From NCBI GenBank assembly GCA_963750735.1, contig CAVVRY010000001.1, positions 124,001 to 188,000 of the forward strand: a stretch of DNA of 64,000 nucleotides, read 5' to 3'. The DNA comes from JANTGF01 sp963750735 (GTDB lineage: Bacteria > Bacteroidota > Bacteroidia > Bacteroidales > VadinHA17). The notes below the pieces were generated by a model. That model was not told the DNA's origin and did no database searches. It saw only the letters and a list, made by a program, of their open reading frames with translations. Below are positions 36,806 through 46,703 of the stretch, piece after piece (within the stretch, counting starts at the first letter, position 1; every line of letters begins with the position of its first letter). Made by a program: the position numbers and the translations under genes.

Positions 36806-38512
36806 ATGTCTAACATTGGCTCTTACGAAGATAGTATAAAGAATTTCGACTGGTCGATTTCGGAAAAAGAATTGGATTACAAGGAAGGCAATTCAATCAA
36901 TATAGGTTGGTACTGTTCAGACAGGATATGCCAAATGGGAAAAGCTGATAAATTAGCCCTTCTTTGGGAAGGATTTGGAGGTATCGAAAAGAAATACACT
37001 TTCAATGACATTCGTATTTACAGCAATAAGGTTGGCTATTTTCTTCAAAAACTTGGGATCAAAAATGAGGACAGGGTCTGTCTGTTTTTAGATCGAATTC
37101 CTGAGCTTTATATTTCTTTTTTGGGTATTTTAAAAATAGGTGCTGTCGTTCAACCCTTATTTTCTGCTTTCGGTGATGAATCGCTTCATGTTAGGCTTGA
37201 AAACGCTGAAACGCGTGCAATAATAACGCAAAAAAAACACTTGCCAAAGGTGAGAAGGATACTTCATATGCTTCCATTCCTTGAGCATATAATTGTGGTT
37301 GATCACGATCCCAAAAGGCCACTTCAGGACAAAGAAGTATCATTTAAGCTTGAGGAAGAATCAATAATTGAAAAATTTGAAGTTTTTCCAACGAAAGCCG
37401 AGTCACCATCCGTTTTGCACTATACCTCAGGTACTACAGGTCAACCCAAGGGGGTAAAGCATGTGCATTATTCACTCATATCTCAATATCTTACAGCAAA
37501 ATGGGTATTAGACCTGCAGGAAAATGATATTTATTGGTGTACTGCTGATCCAGGCTGGGTGACAGGAACATCCTATGGTATAATTGGCCCCTGGAGCCTT
37601 GGAATAACTCAATGCGTCCTAAATACTGGTTTTTCTGCCGAAGCCTGGTATAATTTCATTGAAAAATATAAAATAACGATGTGGTATTCAGCTCCAACTG
37701 CTATTCGTTCATTAATGAAAGCCGGAGAGGAACCCATTAAAAAAGCCAATCTTTCTAGTTTGCGCCATCTGGCCAGCGTTGGCGAGCCTTTAAACGCTGA
37801 AGCTGTCACCTGGTCAGAGAAAATGTTTGGAATGCCTTTCCTTGATACATACTGGCAAACTGAAACCGGATCAATAATGATCACCAACTACCCGGGAATG
37901 AAAGTTAAGCCCGGTTCTATGGGAAAACCCTTCCCTGGAATAACAAGTGTCATCTTGGATGCAAAGACCTATGAACCCTATACCGAAAATGGAAAAGTTG
38001 GTCTAATAGCCTTTAAGCCTGGATGGCCTGCCATGATGCGAACCTACTGGAACAATGATGAAATGTTTCAGAAAAAGCTTAAGAATGGATGGTACCTTGC
38101 AGGTGACAGGGCAAGTATTGATAAGGAAGGTTACTTCTGGTTTATTGGCAGAGATGACGATGTTATCAATACCGGGGGACATCTTGTAAGTCCTTTTGAG
38201 GTTGAATCAGCACTTCTTGAACATGAAGCTGTTAGTGAATCAGCCGTTGTGGCAAAACCCGATGAAGTAAATATGGAAGTTGTAAAGGCCTTTATAACTC
38301 TTAAACCAGGTTACGAAGCCACTGACGATTTAGAACTTCAGATAATGAATTTTATCCGCAAAAAACTATCTCCACTTGCCATGCCTCAGGATATTGAATA
38401 CATGGATTCTCTCCCCAAAACACGAAGTGGTAAAATAATGCGAAGAATTTTACATGCAAAAGAATGGGGTGAAGAAATTGGAGATACATCCACATTGGAA
38501 GATGATGATTAA
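36806..38512 (+). CDS. Acyl-CoA/acyl-ACP synthetase, acetyl-CoA synthetase-like (ANL superfamily)
   Basis: 568 residues. AMP-binding motifs: YTSGTTGQPKG (~208-218), WVTGTSYG, YWQTETGS, the hinge-region GRDDDVINTGGHLVSPFEVE, and PKTRSGKIMRR with the catalytic Lys near 545. It lacks the long N-terminal extension of classical Acs (~650 residues) and resembles AcsA/MACS-type enzymes. It activates a carboxylic acid as acyl-AMP. The next gene, 31 bp on, is an acyl carrier protein, so loading of ACP rather than CoA is possible (inference). Confidence 0.85.
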   Translation: MSNIGSYEDSIKNFDWSISEKELDYKEGNSINIGWYCSDRICQMGKADKLALLWEGFGGIEKKYTFNDIRIYSNKVGYFLQKLGIKNEDRVCLFLDRIPELYISFLGILKIGAVVQPLFSAFGDESLHVRLENAETRAIITQKKHLPKVRRILHMLPFLEHIIVVDHDPKRPLQDKEVSFKLEEESIIEKFEVFPTKAESPSVLHYTSGTTGQPKGVKHVHYSLISQYLTAKWVLDLQENDIYWCTADPGWVTGTSYGIIGPWSLGITQCVLNTGFSAEAWYNFIEKYKITMWYSAPTAIRSLMKAGEEPIKKANLSSLRHLASVGEPLNAEAVTWSEKMFGMPFLDTYWQTETGSIMITNYPGMKVKPGSMGKPFPGITSVILDAKTYEPYTENGKVGLIAFKPGWPAMMRTYWNNDEMFQKKLKNGWYLAGDRASIDKEGYFWFIGRDDDVINTGGHLVSPFEVESALLEHEAVSESAVVAKPDEVNMEVVKAFITLKPGYEATDDLELQIMNFIRKKLSPLAMPQDIEYMDSLPKTRSGKIMRRILHAKEWGEEIGDTSTLEDDD

Positions 38513-38543
38513 TAACACTAAATATTATTAAATCAATTTTAAC

Positions 38544-38789
38544 ATGGAAGAAATAAAAGATGTTATCCTACAGTATGTAATTGAAGAGTATCAGGAAGAT
38601 GAAGATGATGAAATAACCTACGATACCCCCTTAATTTCTGGAGGTTTTGTAGATTCATTTTCATTGGTTTCACTTAAGGTATTTCTGGAAAACAAGTATA
38701 AAATTAGTTTGCCGGATGATAAAGCAACACCAGAAGCTTTTGACTCGGTAAATAAAATCGTTGTTTTAGTGAAAGAATATATTGATTAG
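38544..38789 (+). CDS. Acyl carrier protein
   Basis: 81 residues, acidic, helical. The phosphopantetheine Ser is Ser ~38 in GGFVDSFSLVSL (family DSL). The C-terminal helix (FDSVNKIVVLVKEYI) is typical. It differs from the fatty-acid AcpP by the DSFS motif and by its place next to an acyl-activating enzyme and an oxoamine synthase, so it is probably a dedicated carrier for a side pathway. Confidence 0.88.
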   Translation: MEEIKDVILQYVIEEYQEDEDDEITYDTPLISGGFVDSFSLVSLKVFLENKYKISLPDDKATPEAFDSVNKIVVLVKEYID

Positions 38790-39007
38790 AATTTATTTGT
38801 TGGCTCAGGTTATAAAGATATATGAAGCCTTTGAATGTAAATAAGTCAATCATCAAATGGTATATTTTCCTCTTCTAATTCTGGGCCATAAATCGCCTGA
38901 AAATTTCTTACAATAAAGTAATACTGACTTTTGCAGTGAAAACATTGCTAAATTTTCAGATTCTTCAAATAGTACTATTAAAACACCATTATTAAAACTA
39001 AAGTGCC

Positions 39008-40256
39008 ATGAGTTATAGTGAGAAAATTCAAAAAATCTATCTTGACCAATTAGAGCAGATTAGAAATGCAGGAATTTTTAAAGAGGAACGGTATATTCAT
39101 TCAGCACAGGCTGCAGATATTGAAGTTGAATTCCCTACTGGTTCTTCGATTAAGAAAGTAATTAATATGTGTGCCAATAATTACCTGGGTCTTTCGAGCC
39201 ACCCTGATGTTATAAGTGCGGCTCATGACGGCCTTGAATTCAAGGGGATATGGAATGTCGTCTGTCCGTTTTATATGTGGTACACAGGATATCCATAGAG
39301 AACTTGAAAATAAGGTTACTGAATTCCTGGGTACTGAAGATACTATCTTGTTTCCATCTTGTATGGATGCCAATGCTGGTGTTTTTGAAGCTATTCTGGG
39401 AAGCGAAGATATAATGATATCTGATCGGCTTGTACATGCTTCAATTATTGATGGTATGAGACTATGCGTCGCCCAGCATGATACTTTCAAACATTCTAAT
39501 ATGGAACATCTTGAAAGTAAACTGAAATTGCATGCTAACAAACGGGTCAAGATGGTTATAACCGACGGGGTATTTTCCATGGATGGAGATACTGCCAAGT
39601 TGGATGAGATGGTTGAATTATGCGAAAAATACAATGCCCTTCTTTTTGTTGATGAATCACATGCTAGCGGCTTTATTGGTAAAACCGGTAGGGGAACACA
39701 CGAAAAGTATAATGTTTTGGGGAAAATTGATATTATAACAACAACTTTTGGTAAAGCGCTTGGTGGTGCATCCGGCGGTTGTGTCTCAGGAAGAAAAGAG
39801 TTGGTTGAAATGTGCAGGCAGAAAGCCCGTCCATACCTCTTTTCGAATACTATTGCTCCTGTTGTTGTTTCCGGAGTCCTAAAAGTTTTGGATATTCTAT
39901 CTGAAAGTACTGAGCGTCGAGATAAACTTGAAATAAATACTAATTATTGGAGAAAAGGTCTTACAGAAGCAGGCTTCGTTCTGAAAGAAGGAGATAGTCC
40001 AATTGTTCCTGTTATGTTATTTAATGCTAAATTATCCCAGGATTTTTCAAAAGACCTATACAATGAGGGAATCTATGCAATAGGATTTTTCTTTCCTGTA
40101 GTTGCTAATGGACAGGCCAGAATCCGCACCCAGATATCAGCCGGACATGAAATTCATCATTTGGATAAAGCCCTTGAAGCATTTATAAAGGTAGGGAAGA
40201 AATATGATATCCTGGGTTTAACAAAACAGGAGATAATTGCAAAATACGGACTATAG
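39008..40256 (+). CDS. Second kbl-like alpha-oxoamine synthase, frame interrupted by one extra base
   Basis: The first frame (39008-39298) gives MCANNYLGLSSHPDVISAAH; the second, open across the junction, gives LNSRGYGMSSVRFICGTQ onward to 40256. Removing one G of the GG at 39230-39231 joins them in register with the paralogue kbl. Kept residues: HASIIDG, DESHASGFIG, PLP Lys in TTTFGKALGGASGG, FFFPVVANGQARIRTQISAGH. The restored length is ~415 residues. The family joins an acyl thioester to an amino acid with CO2 loss (Kbl, BioF, SPT). Placed after a ligase and an ACP, it may use an acyl-ACP; Kbl activity is equally possible. Confidence 0.85.
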
Positions 40257-40281
40257 TTTATCTTCAAAATAGATTTGGATA

Positions 40282-40341
40282 AACCACAACCTATTTAGAA
40301 AAATATATTTTTTCTTAGAAGATTTTATTAATACTGTGGTT
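40282..40341. terminator. Possible bidirectional terminator between kbl2 and nrdJ
   Basis: AACCACA (40282-40288) and TGTGGTT (40335-40341) are inverted, and enclose an A/T-rich imperfect palindrome (TTTAGAAAAATA...TTTTTTCTTAGA). It fills the short gap between two convergent genes. The long loop makes this weaker than the hsp20 terminator. Confidence 0.35.
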
Positions 40342-40350
40342 GGGATAAAT

Positions 40351-42975
40351 TTACCCACATTTAGAATGTCCACATTCTGTACATATCAGACAACCTTCCT
40401 GATATACAAGATTTTCTGATTCACACTGGCTGCATTTCTGACCGTCTGCAGCTTTGGTACCATCAGGGATGAACTTTTTTAGTGCTCTTTCAACTCCCGT
40501 TTTCCAAGAATTTATGCTTTCACTATCGAGTTGAAGTTTGGATATCAGATCAACCACATTTTTCAATGGCATGCCATGCCTTAAGATTCCAGATATGAGT
40601 TTGGCATAATTCCAGAATTCCTTTTTAAACATATGAGACAAACCTCCAATGGTATTTTGATATCCATATTTATCGGTGTATTGGAAATCATACCTTGTCT
40701 TGCCACGTTCATCGCGGGTTTTAATAATTTTACCCTTGGTAATTGATTTTGGAATAGCCAAAACATCCTCATCAACCATTCCTGTAAATATCTCATAAGG
40801 CCTGTTATCCAAGATACCAACAAATGCAATCCATTTTTCATTGTTGTTCTGAAACCTTACAACCTCAGCATCCAGTAGTTTTGGACGTTTGGGAAAGCTG
40901 TATTCAGTGTTTTGGTTCTGCTTATCATTTTTCTTTTCTGAGGGAACCAAAACTCCAGTTCTGGATCCATCCCTGTATACTGTTGCACCCTTGCAACCAC
41001 TATCCCAGGCAGTAACATAAAGATGTCCTACCATATCTTCAGAAACATCATTAGGCAAATTAACTGTTACACTAATTGAGTGATCAACCCATTTTTGTAT
41101 GGCCCCCTGCATTCTGACTTTTGCAACCCAATCAACATCATTAGATGTCGCCAGGTAATATGGAGATTTCTTAACAATCTCATCAAGATCCTTATCATCG
41201 GCCTCCATAACCTCTTCAACGTTATATCCATTGATTTCCAGCCAGGTTTTAAATTTATGATGAAATACGATATATTCCTCCCAGGCATCCCCAATCTCAT
41301 CGGTAAATGTCACATTAACATCAGCATCATTTGGGTTAACTTTTCTTCTTCGCTTATAAACTGGGAGAAATACAGGCTCAATTCCGGAGGTTGTCTGTGT
41401 CATTAAGCTAGTAGTTCCTGTTGGGGCAATGGTTAATAAGGCAATATTTCTACGACCTTTTGATAGCATCTCATTATAAAGATCCTCATCCGCTTCTTTC
41501 AATCTCATAATAAATGGATTGTTTTTCTCGCGGTGACTACTAAAAATGGGGAAAGCACCTCTTTCACCAGCCAGTTTTACTGATGCACGATAAGCTTCTA
41601 CGGCAATTGTTTTGTGAATTTCGATAGAAAAATCTATTGCATTTTCACTACCATATTGTAGTCCTAGAGAGGCCAGCATATCACCCTCAGCTGTAATGCC
41701 AATTCCGGTTCGTCTGCCTTCAAGTGCTTTGACTTTAATATTGTCCCAAAGTTTCCGTTCAACTCTGGTTATTTCCTCATCTTCCGGATCAGAATTTATT
41801 TTTTCAAGAATGGCATCGATTTTTTCTATTTCCAGATCGATAATATCATCCATTATTCGTTGAGCGTAGCTAACATGCTCCTTGAATAAATCAAAATCAA
41901 ATTTTGATTTATCAGTAAATGGATTTTGAACATAGCTATACAGGTTAATGGCTAACAGTCTACAGCTATCATATGGACATAAAGGAATTTCACCACAAGG
42001 ATTAGTAGAAACTGTTCGGTAACCAAGGTCAGCATAGCTGTCAGGCACAGATTCACGGATCACTGTATCCCAGAATAAAATTCCAGGTTCAGCTGATTTC
42101 CAAGCATTGTGAACAATTTTATCCCACAATTTTCTAGCCTTTATCTTCTTTTTGATTTTTGGATTATCAGAATCGATTGGAAATTGCTGTACATACTTTT
42201 TATCATGTACCACAGCTTTCATAAACTCATCATCGATTTTTACCGATACATTTGCCCCGGTAACCTTCCCCTGCTCCATTTTTGCATCTATAAAGGCTTC
42301 TGCATCTGGATGCTTTACAGATATTGAAAGCATCAGGGCACCCCGGCGTCCATCCTGCGCCACTTCCCTTGTGGAATTTGAAAATCTTTCCATAAAAGGA
42401 ACAACTCCGGTTGAGGTAAGAGCACTATTCATTACAGGGCTGCCTGCCGGACGAATATGTGAAAGATCATGTCCTACACCTCCCCTGCGTTTCATCAACT
42501 GAACCTGCTCCTGGTCAGTTTTCATAATGGCTCCATATGAATCAGAATTGCCTTCATTGCCTACAACGAAACAATTTGAAAGTGAAGCAATCTGGAATTT
42601 ATTGCCAATACCAGTCATGGGTCCACCCTGTGGGACTATATATTTAAAATCTTTAAGCAGATTAAAAATCTCCTTTTCAGACATTGGATTATCATACTTT
42701 TTTTCAATGCGCGCAATCTCGGAGGATAGGCGACGATGCATATCATCGGGTGAAAGTTCGTATAATACCCCATCAGAATCTTTTAATGCATATTTATTAA
42801 CCCAAACCTTTGCAGCAAGCTCATCTCCTTTAAAATATTTTATAGAAGCCTGAAAAGCATCATCAAATGAATGTGCTTTTGTTTTTTCATCTTTTAGGGA
42901 GGTCTTACCAGTTGTTTTTTCAGTGGTCAAATTGTTCAGATCAATGGATTTTTGTTGAGCGAAAGAGTCAGTCAT
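40351..42975 (-). CDS. nrdJ: Adenosylcobalamin-dependent (class II) ribonucleotide reductase
   Basis: 874 residues. Active-site features: RRGGVGHDLSHIRPAGSP, STNPCGEIPL with the radical-transfer Cys, PTGTTSLMTQTTSGIEPVF, and a C-terminal Cys-rich tail (CSQCESENLVYQEGCLICTECGHSKCG) that may rereduce the active site. Makes deoxyribonucleotides using B12, independent of oxygen, which suits microaerobic or anaerobic life. No cobalamin riboswitch box is visible in the 320 bp upstream (42976-43299), which apart from the terminator holds nothing else I can support. Confidence 0.96.
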   Translation of the reverse strand: MTDSFAQQKSIDLNNLTTEKTTGKTSLKDEKTKAHSFDDAFQASIKYFKGDELAAKVWVNKYALKDSDGVLYELSPDDMHRRLSSEIARIEKKYDNPMSEKEIFNLLKDFKYIVPQGGPMTGIGNKFQIASLSNCFVVGNEGNSDSYGAIMKTDQEQVQLMKRRGGVGHDLSHIRPAGSPVMNSALTSTGVVPFMERFSNSTREVAQDGRRGALMLSISVKHPDAEAFIDAKMEQGKVTGANVSVKIDDEFMKAVVHDKKYVQQFPIDSDNPKIKKKIKARKLWDKIVHNAWKSAEPGILFWDTVIRESVPDSYADLGYRTVSTNPCGEIPLCPYDSCRLLAINLYSYVQNPFTDKSKFDFDLFKEHVSYAQRIMDDIIDLEIEKIDAILEKINSDPEDEEITRVERKLWDNIKVKALEGRRTGIGITAEGDMLASLGLQYGSENAIDFSIEIHKTIAVEAYRASVKLAGERGAFPIFSSHREKNNPFIMRLKEADEDLYNEMLSKGRRNIALLTIAPTGTTSLMTQTTSGIEPVFLPVYKRRRKVNPNDADVNVTFTDEIGDAWEEYIVFHHKFKTWLEINGYNVEEVMEADDKDLDEIVKKSPYYLATSNDVDWVAKVRMQGAIQKWVDHSISVTVNLPNDVSEDMVGHLYVTAWDSGCKGATVYRDGSRTGVLVPSEKKNDKQNQNTEYSFPKRPKLLDAEVVRFQNNNEKWIAFVGILDNRPYEIFTGMVDEDVLAIPKSITKGKIIKTRDERGKTRYDFQYTDKYGYQNTIGGLSHMFKKEFWNYAKLISGILRHGMPLKNVVDLISKLQLDSESINSWKTGVERALKKFIPDGTKAADGQKCSQCESENLVYQEGCLICTECGHSKCG

Positions 42976-43252
42976 ATGCCAAAAAGTTCTTAAAGCATTG
43001 TTAATAAAAAAATTAAAATTATTGGGGCTGAGTTATGTCAGGCTTGCAATTTATGAATAGAAAAAAGTCTAGGCAACAGCTTGCGTTCCATACTTATTAA
43101 CATTTCATTTAAGTTATTAACGAAGCCTCTATAAGATACTGTCTGAGTGGATGTTACAATATACAAATTTTTTGACGAGTGAAATTTAATTATAAAAATA
43201 CTATTAAGAAACATAATAAATCTAAATAGTAGAAATTATATAAAATGACAAA

Positions 43253-43278
43253 AAAAGGAGGCCATTCGACCTCCTTTT
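43253..43278 (-). terminator. Terminator of the TonB receptor gene
   Basis: AAAAGGAGG (43253-43261) and CCTCCTTTT (43270-43278) make a 9-bp stem with an 8-base loop. On the minus strand it is followed by a run of seven T, 22 bases after the receptor stop. Confidence 0.85.
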
Positions 43279-43299
43279 ATATTACATAATCTATTCCTA

Positions 43300-46200
43300 T
43301 TAAAACAGATACCTGAATCCAATCTGAGCTTGCCATCTTGAACTCTGGATACCTGAGTCATCAATGTTCCAAGGATCACCATTAGGTGTACTGAATTCAA
43401 ATATTGGTGTGGTGCCATCGGCATCAAAATCGTAAAAATCTATTAACTTATACGCATCATTTGAAACCCAGTACATTCTACCCCAATCTTTATTTAACAT
43501 GTTACCAAGGTTGAATATATCAAAAGTAACCTGGAGAGTATGGGTTCTGTTGCTACCGAAGTTGGTGAAAACATCCTGTACAATCTTGAAGTCAAAAATA
43601 TTTGTAAAAGGCGATCTGGCTCCATTTCTCTCAGCATATTCGCCGCGATGCTTGCTCAGATAAGAATCTGCTTCAATATAGGCATCCAGTTCATCCCAAC
43701 TATTGTCATTAAGATTAATATCTGAAGAGTTTGCCGGAATGTAGATAAGGTTATTATCACTTTCACCATTTCCATTCATGTCACCATAATCATTATACAC
43801 ATAAGAATATCTCCTACCAGACTGTCCATTATAGAACAAACTAAATGTTGTTCCCAGGTGATTCAGCCATTCAAAATGATAGCTAAGGAATCCAACTACC
43901 CTGGATCCCATATCAAAGTCAGAATAGGATAGTCCAAGGTTATTCAATCCATTTACCTGCTCCATATACCTCCATTGTGATGAGTTCTGTGAAGATGTCC
44001 CATCATTAACTGCTTTTGATCTACCAAATGTATAGGCAATACTTCCGGTGAATCCTTTATAAAAGGGCTTTTGAAGTTGAACAGTAAAGTTATAAGAATA
44101 ACCTTCATTGGTATTGGTACCCACCATAACACGAGTATAATCAGGGTCAATAGAAGATGCATCCCAGTATGGGCGATTATCAGGACCAGTAAGATCATAT
44201 TCTTTATTTGGTGAAATATTCATATTATAATAATTCACATTGTTGATAGTTTTGGTAAAAATACCTTCCACTGTCAATATTGTTCCCCAGAATAGTTTTT
44301 GATCTATGGCAGCATTCACCCTGAATACCTGTGGGAATTTAAAATCTTTTGCAAATAGGTCCATCTGTCCTCCATAAGGAGCATCTGTACCGCCAAAATC
44401 AGCATTTTTATATTGATTATCCCATTGAGGTCTAAACCAAATATCATCACCCCAGGAACTCCTGTGATATACTCCACCAATTGCTAAGCCATTATTTGTA
44501 TAAGAACCTCCTGGCCAAACCAATGGTAAGCGGCTTGTAAAGATCCCAAGACCACCACGAAGCTGCGTATTTCCATTTCCATTAACATCCCAATTAAAAC
44601 CTACACGGGGTGAAAACATTAATTGTGATTTTGGCATTTGACCAGCACGTGCACCCTGTGTATCCCATCCTGCAGCCTCAATGGCTGGCAATGTCACTTC
44701 ATTAAAGTGAGTATCTTCTGTTGGGTTCTTTAAAAATACAGGCATATCCATACGTAAGCCAAATGTTAATTTAAAATTGTCACTCGCCTGGTATTCATCC
44801 TGCGCATAAATACCCCATTGTAACATGCCAAAAATCGCTGCAGCTTCTGATCCGTCACCAGTAACATCATCTACCAAAGAGTAACCCCTTTCATACTGGT
44901 AGGCAGGCACTTCACCACCACTGCCATCAGCTGCACCGGTAACTGTTAAAAAGTCTGCAATACTATTGTACCTGTATTCCCCATAATTCTTTCTCATAAA
45001 GAGATTATAGGTATGTGAATATTCTACGTTGGCACCCACCGTAATGCTATGTTTTCCTTTGTAAATTGTAAAATTATTCGTAAAAGTAAAAACATCCTGA
45101 TCCAAAGCATTTGCTGTAGAATATGCCTCTGAACCTGCATAAAGAGTTGCTGAACCGTCACTGATTCGTAAAGCAGGAAAGTTTTGACCAAGAGGGTCCC
45201 TATCATCACGAACAGCTGTAAAGCCAAGAATCAGGTCATTCGAATAACCATCCCAATTACTTTTTAATTCAACTGTTGCTGACTGAGTTAAACTTGGGAA
45301 ATACTCACTATTGTTTTGATAACCTAATGAACGGGAACTGGAAGCACTGGCCCTAACTGCTTCGAGGTTAGTATATGAGTACCGAGCCATCAATTTGTTA
45401 TGCTGATTGATGTTCCAATCTAACTTAAGCATGAATTTATCAGAGTTCAGTGTTCTCATTTTGTTCTCCCAATCACCTGGATCATACCCTAGACTATTCA
45501 GTTTATCCGTTACCTGATTGATCTCCGCACGAGTTGAGGCCCCCTGATATGTTGAAAAATCAAAACTTAAAGGAGTTTCCTCTCGCTGAATTTCCACATT
45601 GGCGAAAAAGAATAGCTTATTTTTAATAATTGGTCCACCTATTCTAAAGCCATAGGTACTTGAAGTAAACTTATCAAGCTTCTTCCTTTCGGCTTCAGAG
45701 TCATCGGTAGGGGTTTTTCCGGCCAAACTTTGATTTCTCAAATAATAATAGGCTGATGCATGAAGTCTGTTTGAACCACTTCGTGTAACTGCATTGATAC
45801 TGGCACCTGCAAAACCAGACTGACGTACATCATAAGGTGCCACGGTAACCTGGAATTGTTCTATGGCATCCATACTTACCGGAGAGCCTCCTGTTTGACC
45901 ACCATTGGTACCAGTAGCAGATAATCCAAATACATCATTATTTACAGCTCCATCAATTGAAATGGCATTGTACCTATTATTGGTTCCAGCAATTGAAATA
46001 CCACCATAATTATCCACCATTGCCTGTGGTGTTAGCCTGGTAAAATCAGATAAGTCCCTATTTACAGAAGGCAATGCCTGAATGAGCTGATTGGTAACTA
46101 CAGTTTCTGCCCCTGTACGGTTTCCATCAAAAGCATCATAATCCCTCACCCTGGTTCCCGTTACCGCCACCTCGGCTAGCATAGTTTCGGTCTCTCCCAG

Positions 46201-46530
46201 GGTAACATTAAGCTTAAAGGTTTGCCCCAGAGTAAGATAAATATCATCTACCTTATAGGGTTTATAACCAATAAAAGTAACGGTTACAGTGTAAGGTCCA
46301 CCTACATTCATATTTGGTAAACGAAAGAAGCCCTGAGCATCAGAGATTCCACCAAATTGAGATCCGGTTGGTGTGTGAATTGCAATTATAGTTGCACCCG
46401 GCAAAAAGTCACTACTTTCATCAAGTATCCTACCATTCATCCCTGAGGTGGTAGTGCCCTGACCAAAAGCGGTTATTGCTGCAAACAGAAATAATGCAGC
46501 ACCAAATAAAATTTTAATTTTTGATTTCAT
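43300..46530 (-). CDS. TonB-dependent outer-membrane receptor, Oar-like
   Basis: 1076 residues from ATG 46530, chosen because the signal peptide starts there (KIKILFGAALFLFAAITAFGQ). A carboxypeptidase-regulatory-like domain follows (GRILDESSDFLPGATIIA to FIGYKPYKVDDIYL), then the plug (VVTNQLIQALPSVNRDLSDF, ISIAGTNNRYNAISIDG) and a long beta-barrel ending FRYLF with the typical terminal Phe. No SusD partner is next to it, so it is likelier an Oar-type receptor (protein/peptide or adhesion related) than a polysaccharide importer. Promoter TAATTTTG box at 46570-46577. Confidence 0.9.
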   Translation of the reverse strand: MKSKIKILFGAALFLFAAITAFGQGTTTSGMNGRILDESSDFLPGATIIAIHTPTGSQFGGISDAQGFFRLPNMNVGGPYTVTVTFIGYKPYKVDDIYLTLGQTFKLNVTLGETETMLAEVAVTGTRVRDYDAFDGNRTGAETVVTNQLIQALPSVNRDLSDFTRLTPQAMVDNYGGISIAGTNNRYNAISIDGAVNNDVFGLSATGTNGGQTGGSPVSMDAIEQFQVTVAPYDVRQSGFAGASINAVTRSGSNRLHASAYYYLRNQSLAGKTPTDDSEAERKKLDKFTSSTYGFRIGGPIIKNKLFFFANVEIQREETPLSFDFSTYQGASTRAEINQVTDKLNSLGYDPGDWENKMRTLNSDKFMLKLDWNINQHNKLMARYSYTNLEAVRASASSSRSLGYQNNSEYFPSLTQSATVELKSNWDGYSNDLILGFTAVRDDRDPLGQNFPALRISDGSATLYAGSEAYSTANALDQDVFTFTNNFTIYKGKHSITVGANVEYSHTYNLFMRKNYGEYRYNSIADFLTVTGAADGSGGEVPAYQYERGYSLVDDVTGDGSEAAAIFGMLQWGIYAQDEYQASDNFKLTFGLRMDMPVFLKNPTEDTHFNEVTLPAIEAAGWDTQGARAGQMPKSQLMFSPRVGFNWDVNGNGNTQLRGGLGIFTSRLPLVWPGGSYTNNGLAIGGVYHRSSWGDDIWFRPQWDNQYKNADFGGTDAPYGGQMDLFAKDFKFPQVFRVNAAIDQKLFWGTILTVEGIFTKTINNVNYYNMNISPNKEYDLTGPDNRPYWDASSIDPDYTRVMVGTNTNEGYSYNFTVQLQKPFYKGFTGSIAYTFGRSKAVNDGTSSQNSSQWRYMEQVNGLNNLGLSYSDFDMGSRVVGFLSYHFEWLNHLGTTFSLFYNGQSGRRYSYVYNDYGDMNGNGESDNNLIYIPANSSDINLNDNSWDELDAYIEADSYLSKHRGEYAERNGARSPFTNIFDFKIVQDVFTNFGSNRTHTLQVTFDIFNLGNMLNKDWGRMYWVSNDAYKLIDFYDFDADGTTPIFEFSTPNGDPWNIDDSGIQSSRWQAQIGFRYLF

Positions 46531-46569
46531 AGTAAATTTTAGATTAAGAATTAGGTAAAATTGAATAGA

Positions 46570-46577
46570 CAAAATTA
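46570..46577 (-). promoter_or_regulatory. -7 box upstream of the TonB receptor
   Basis: On the minus strand TAATTTTG matches TAnnTTTG exactly, 40 bases before the chosen start. A TTG occurs 17 bases further upstream, slightly short of the usual spacing. Confidence 0.45.
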
Positions 46578-46703
46578 GACGTTAATACAAAAATCAATGT
46601 ATTTAGTACTTTAAAAAATTATTAATTATTATAGGTCTGGTATCTCTGAAAATATTAGAGAGCGAGCAGATAAAAGTAAAGAAAAATAACAGGTGAGAAA
46701 AGG

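Noticed and set aside
39101..39634. 177-codon minus-strand frame
   Set aside because: It is antisense to the second kbl-like gene; the sense strand has clear homology.
42976..43299. Cobalamin riboswitch upstream of nrdJ
   Set aside because: No GCCACTG-type B12 box or matching structure could be seen.
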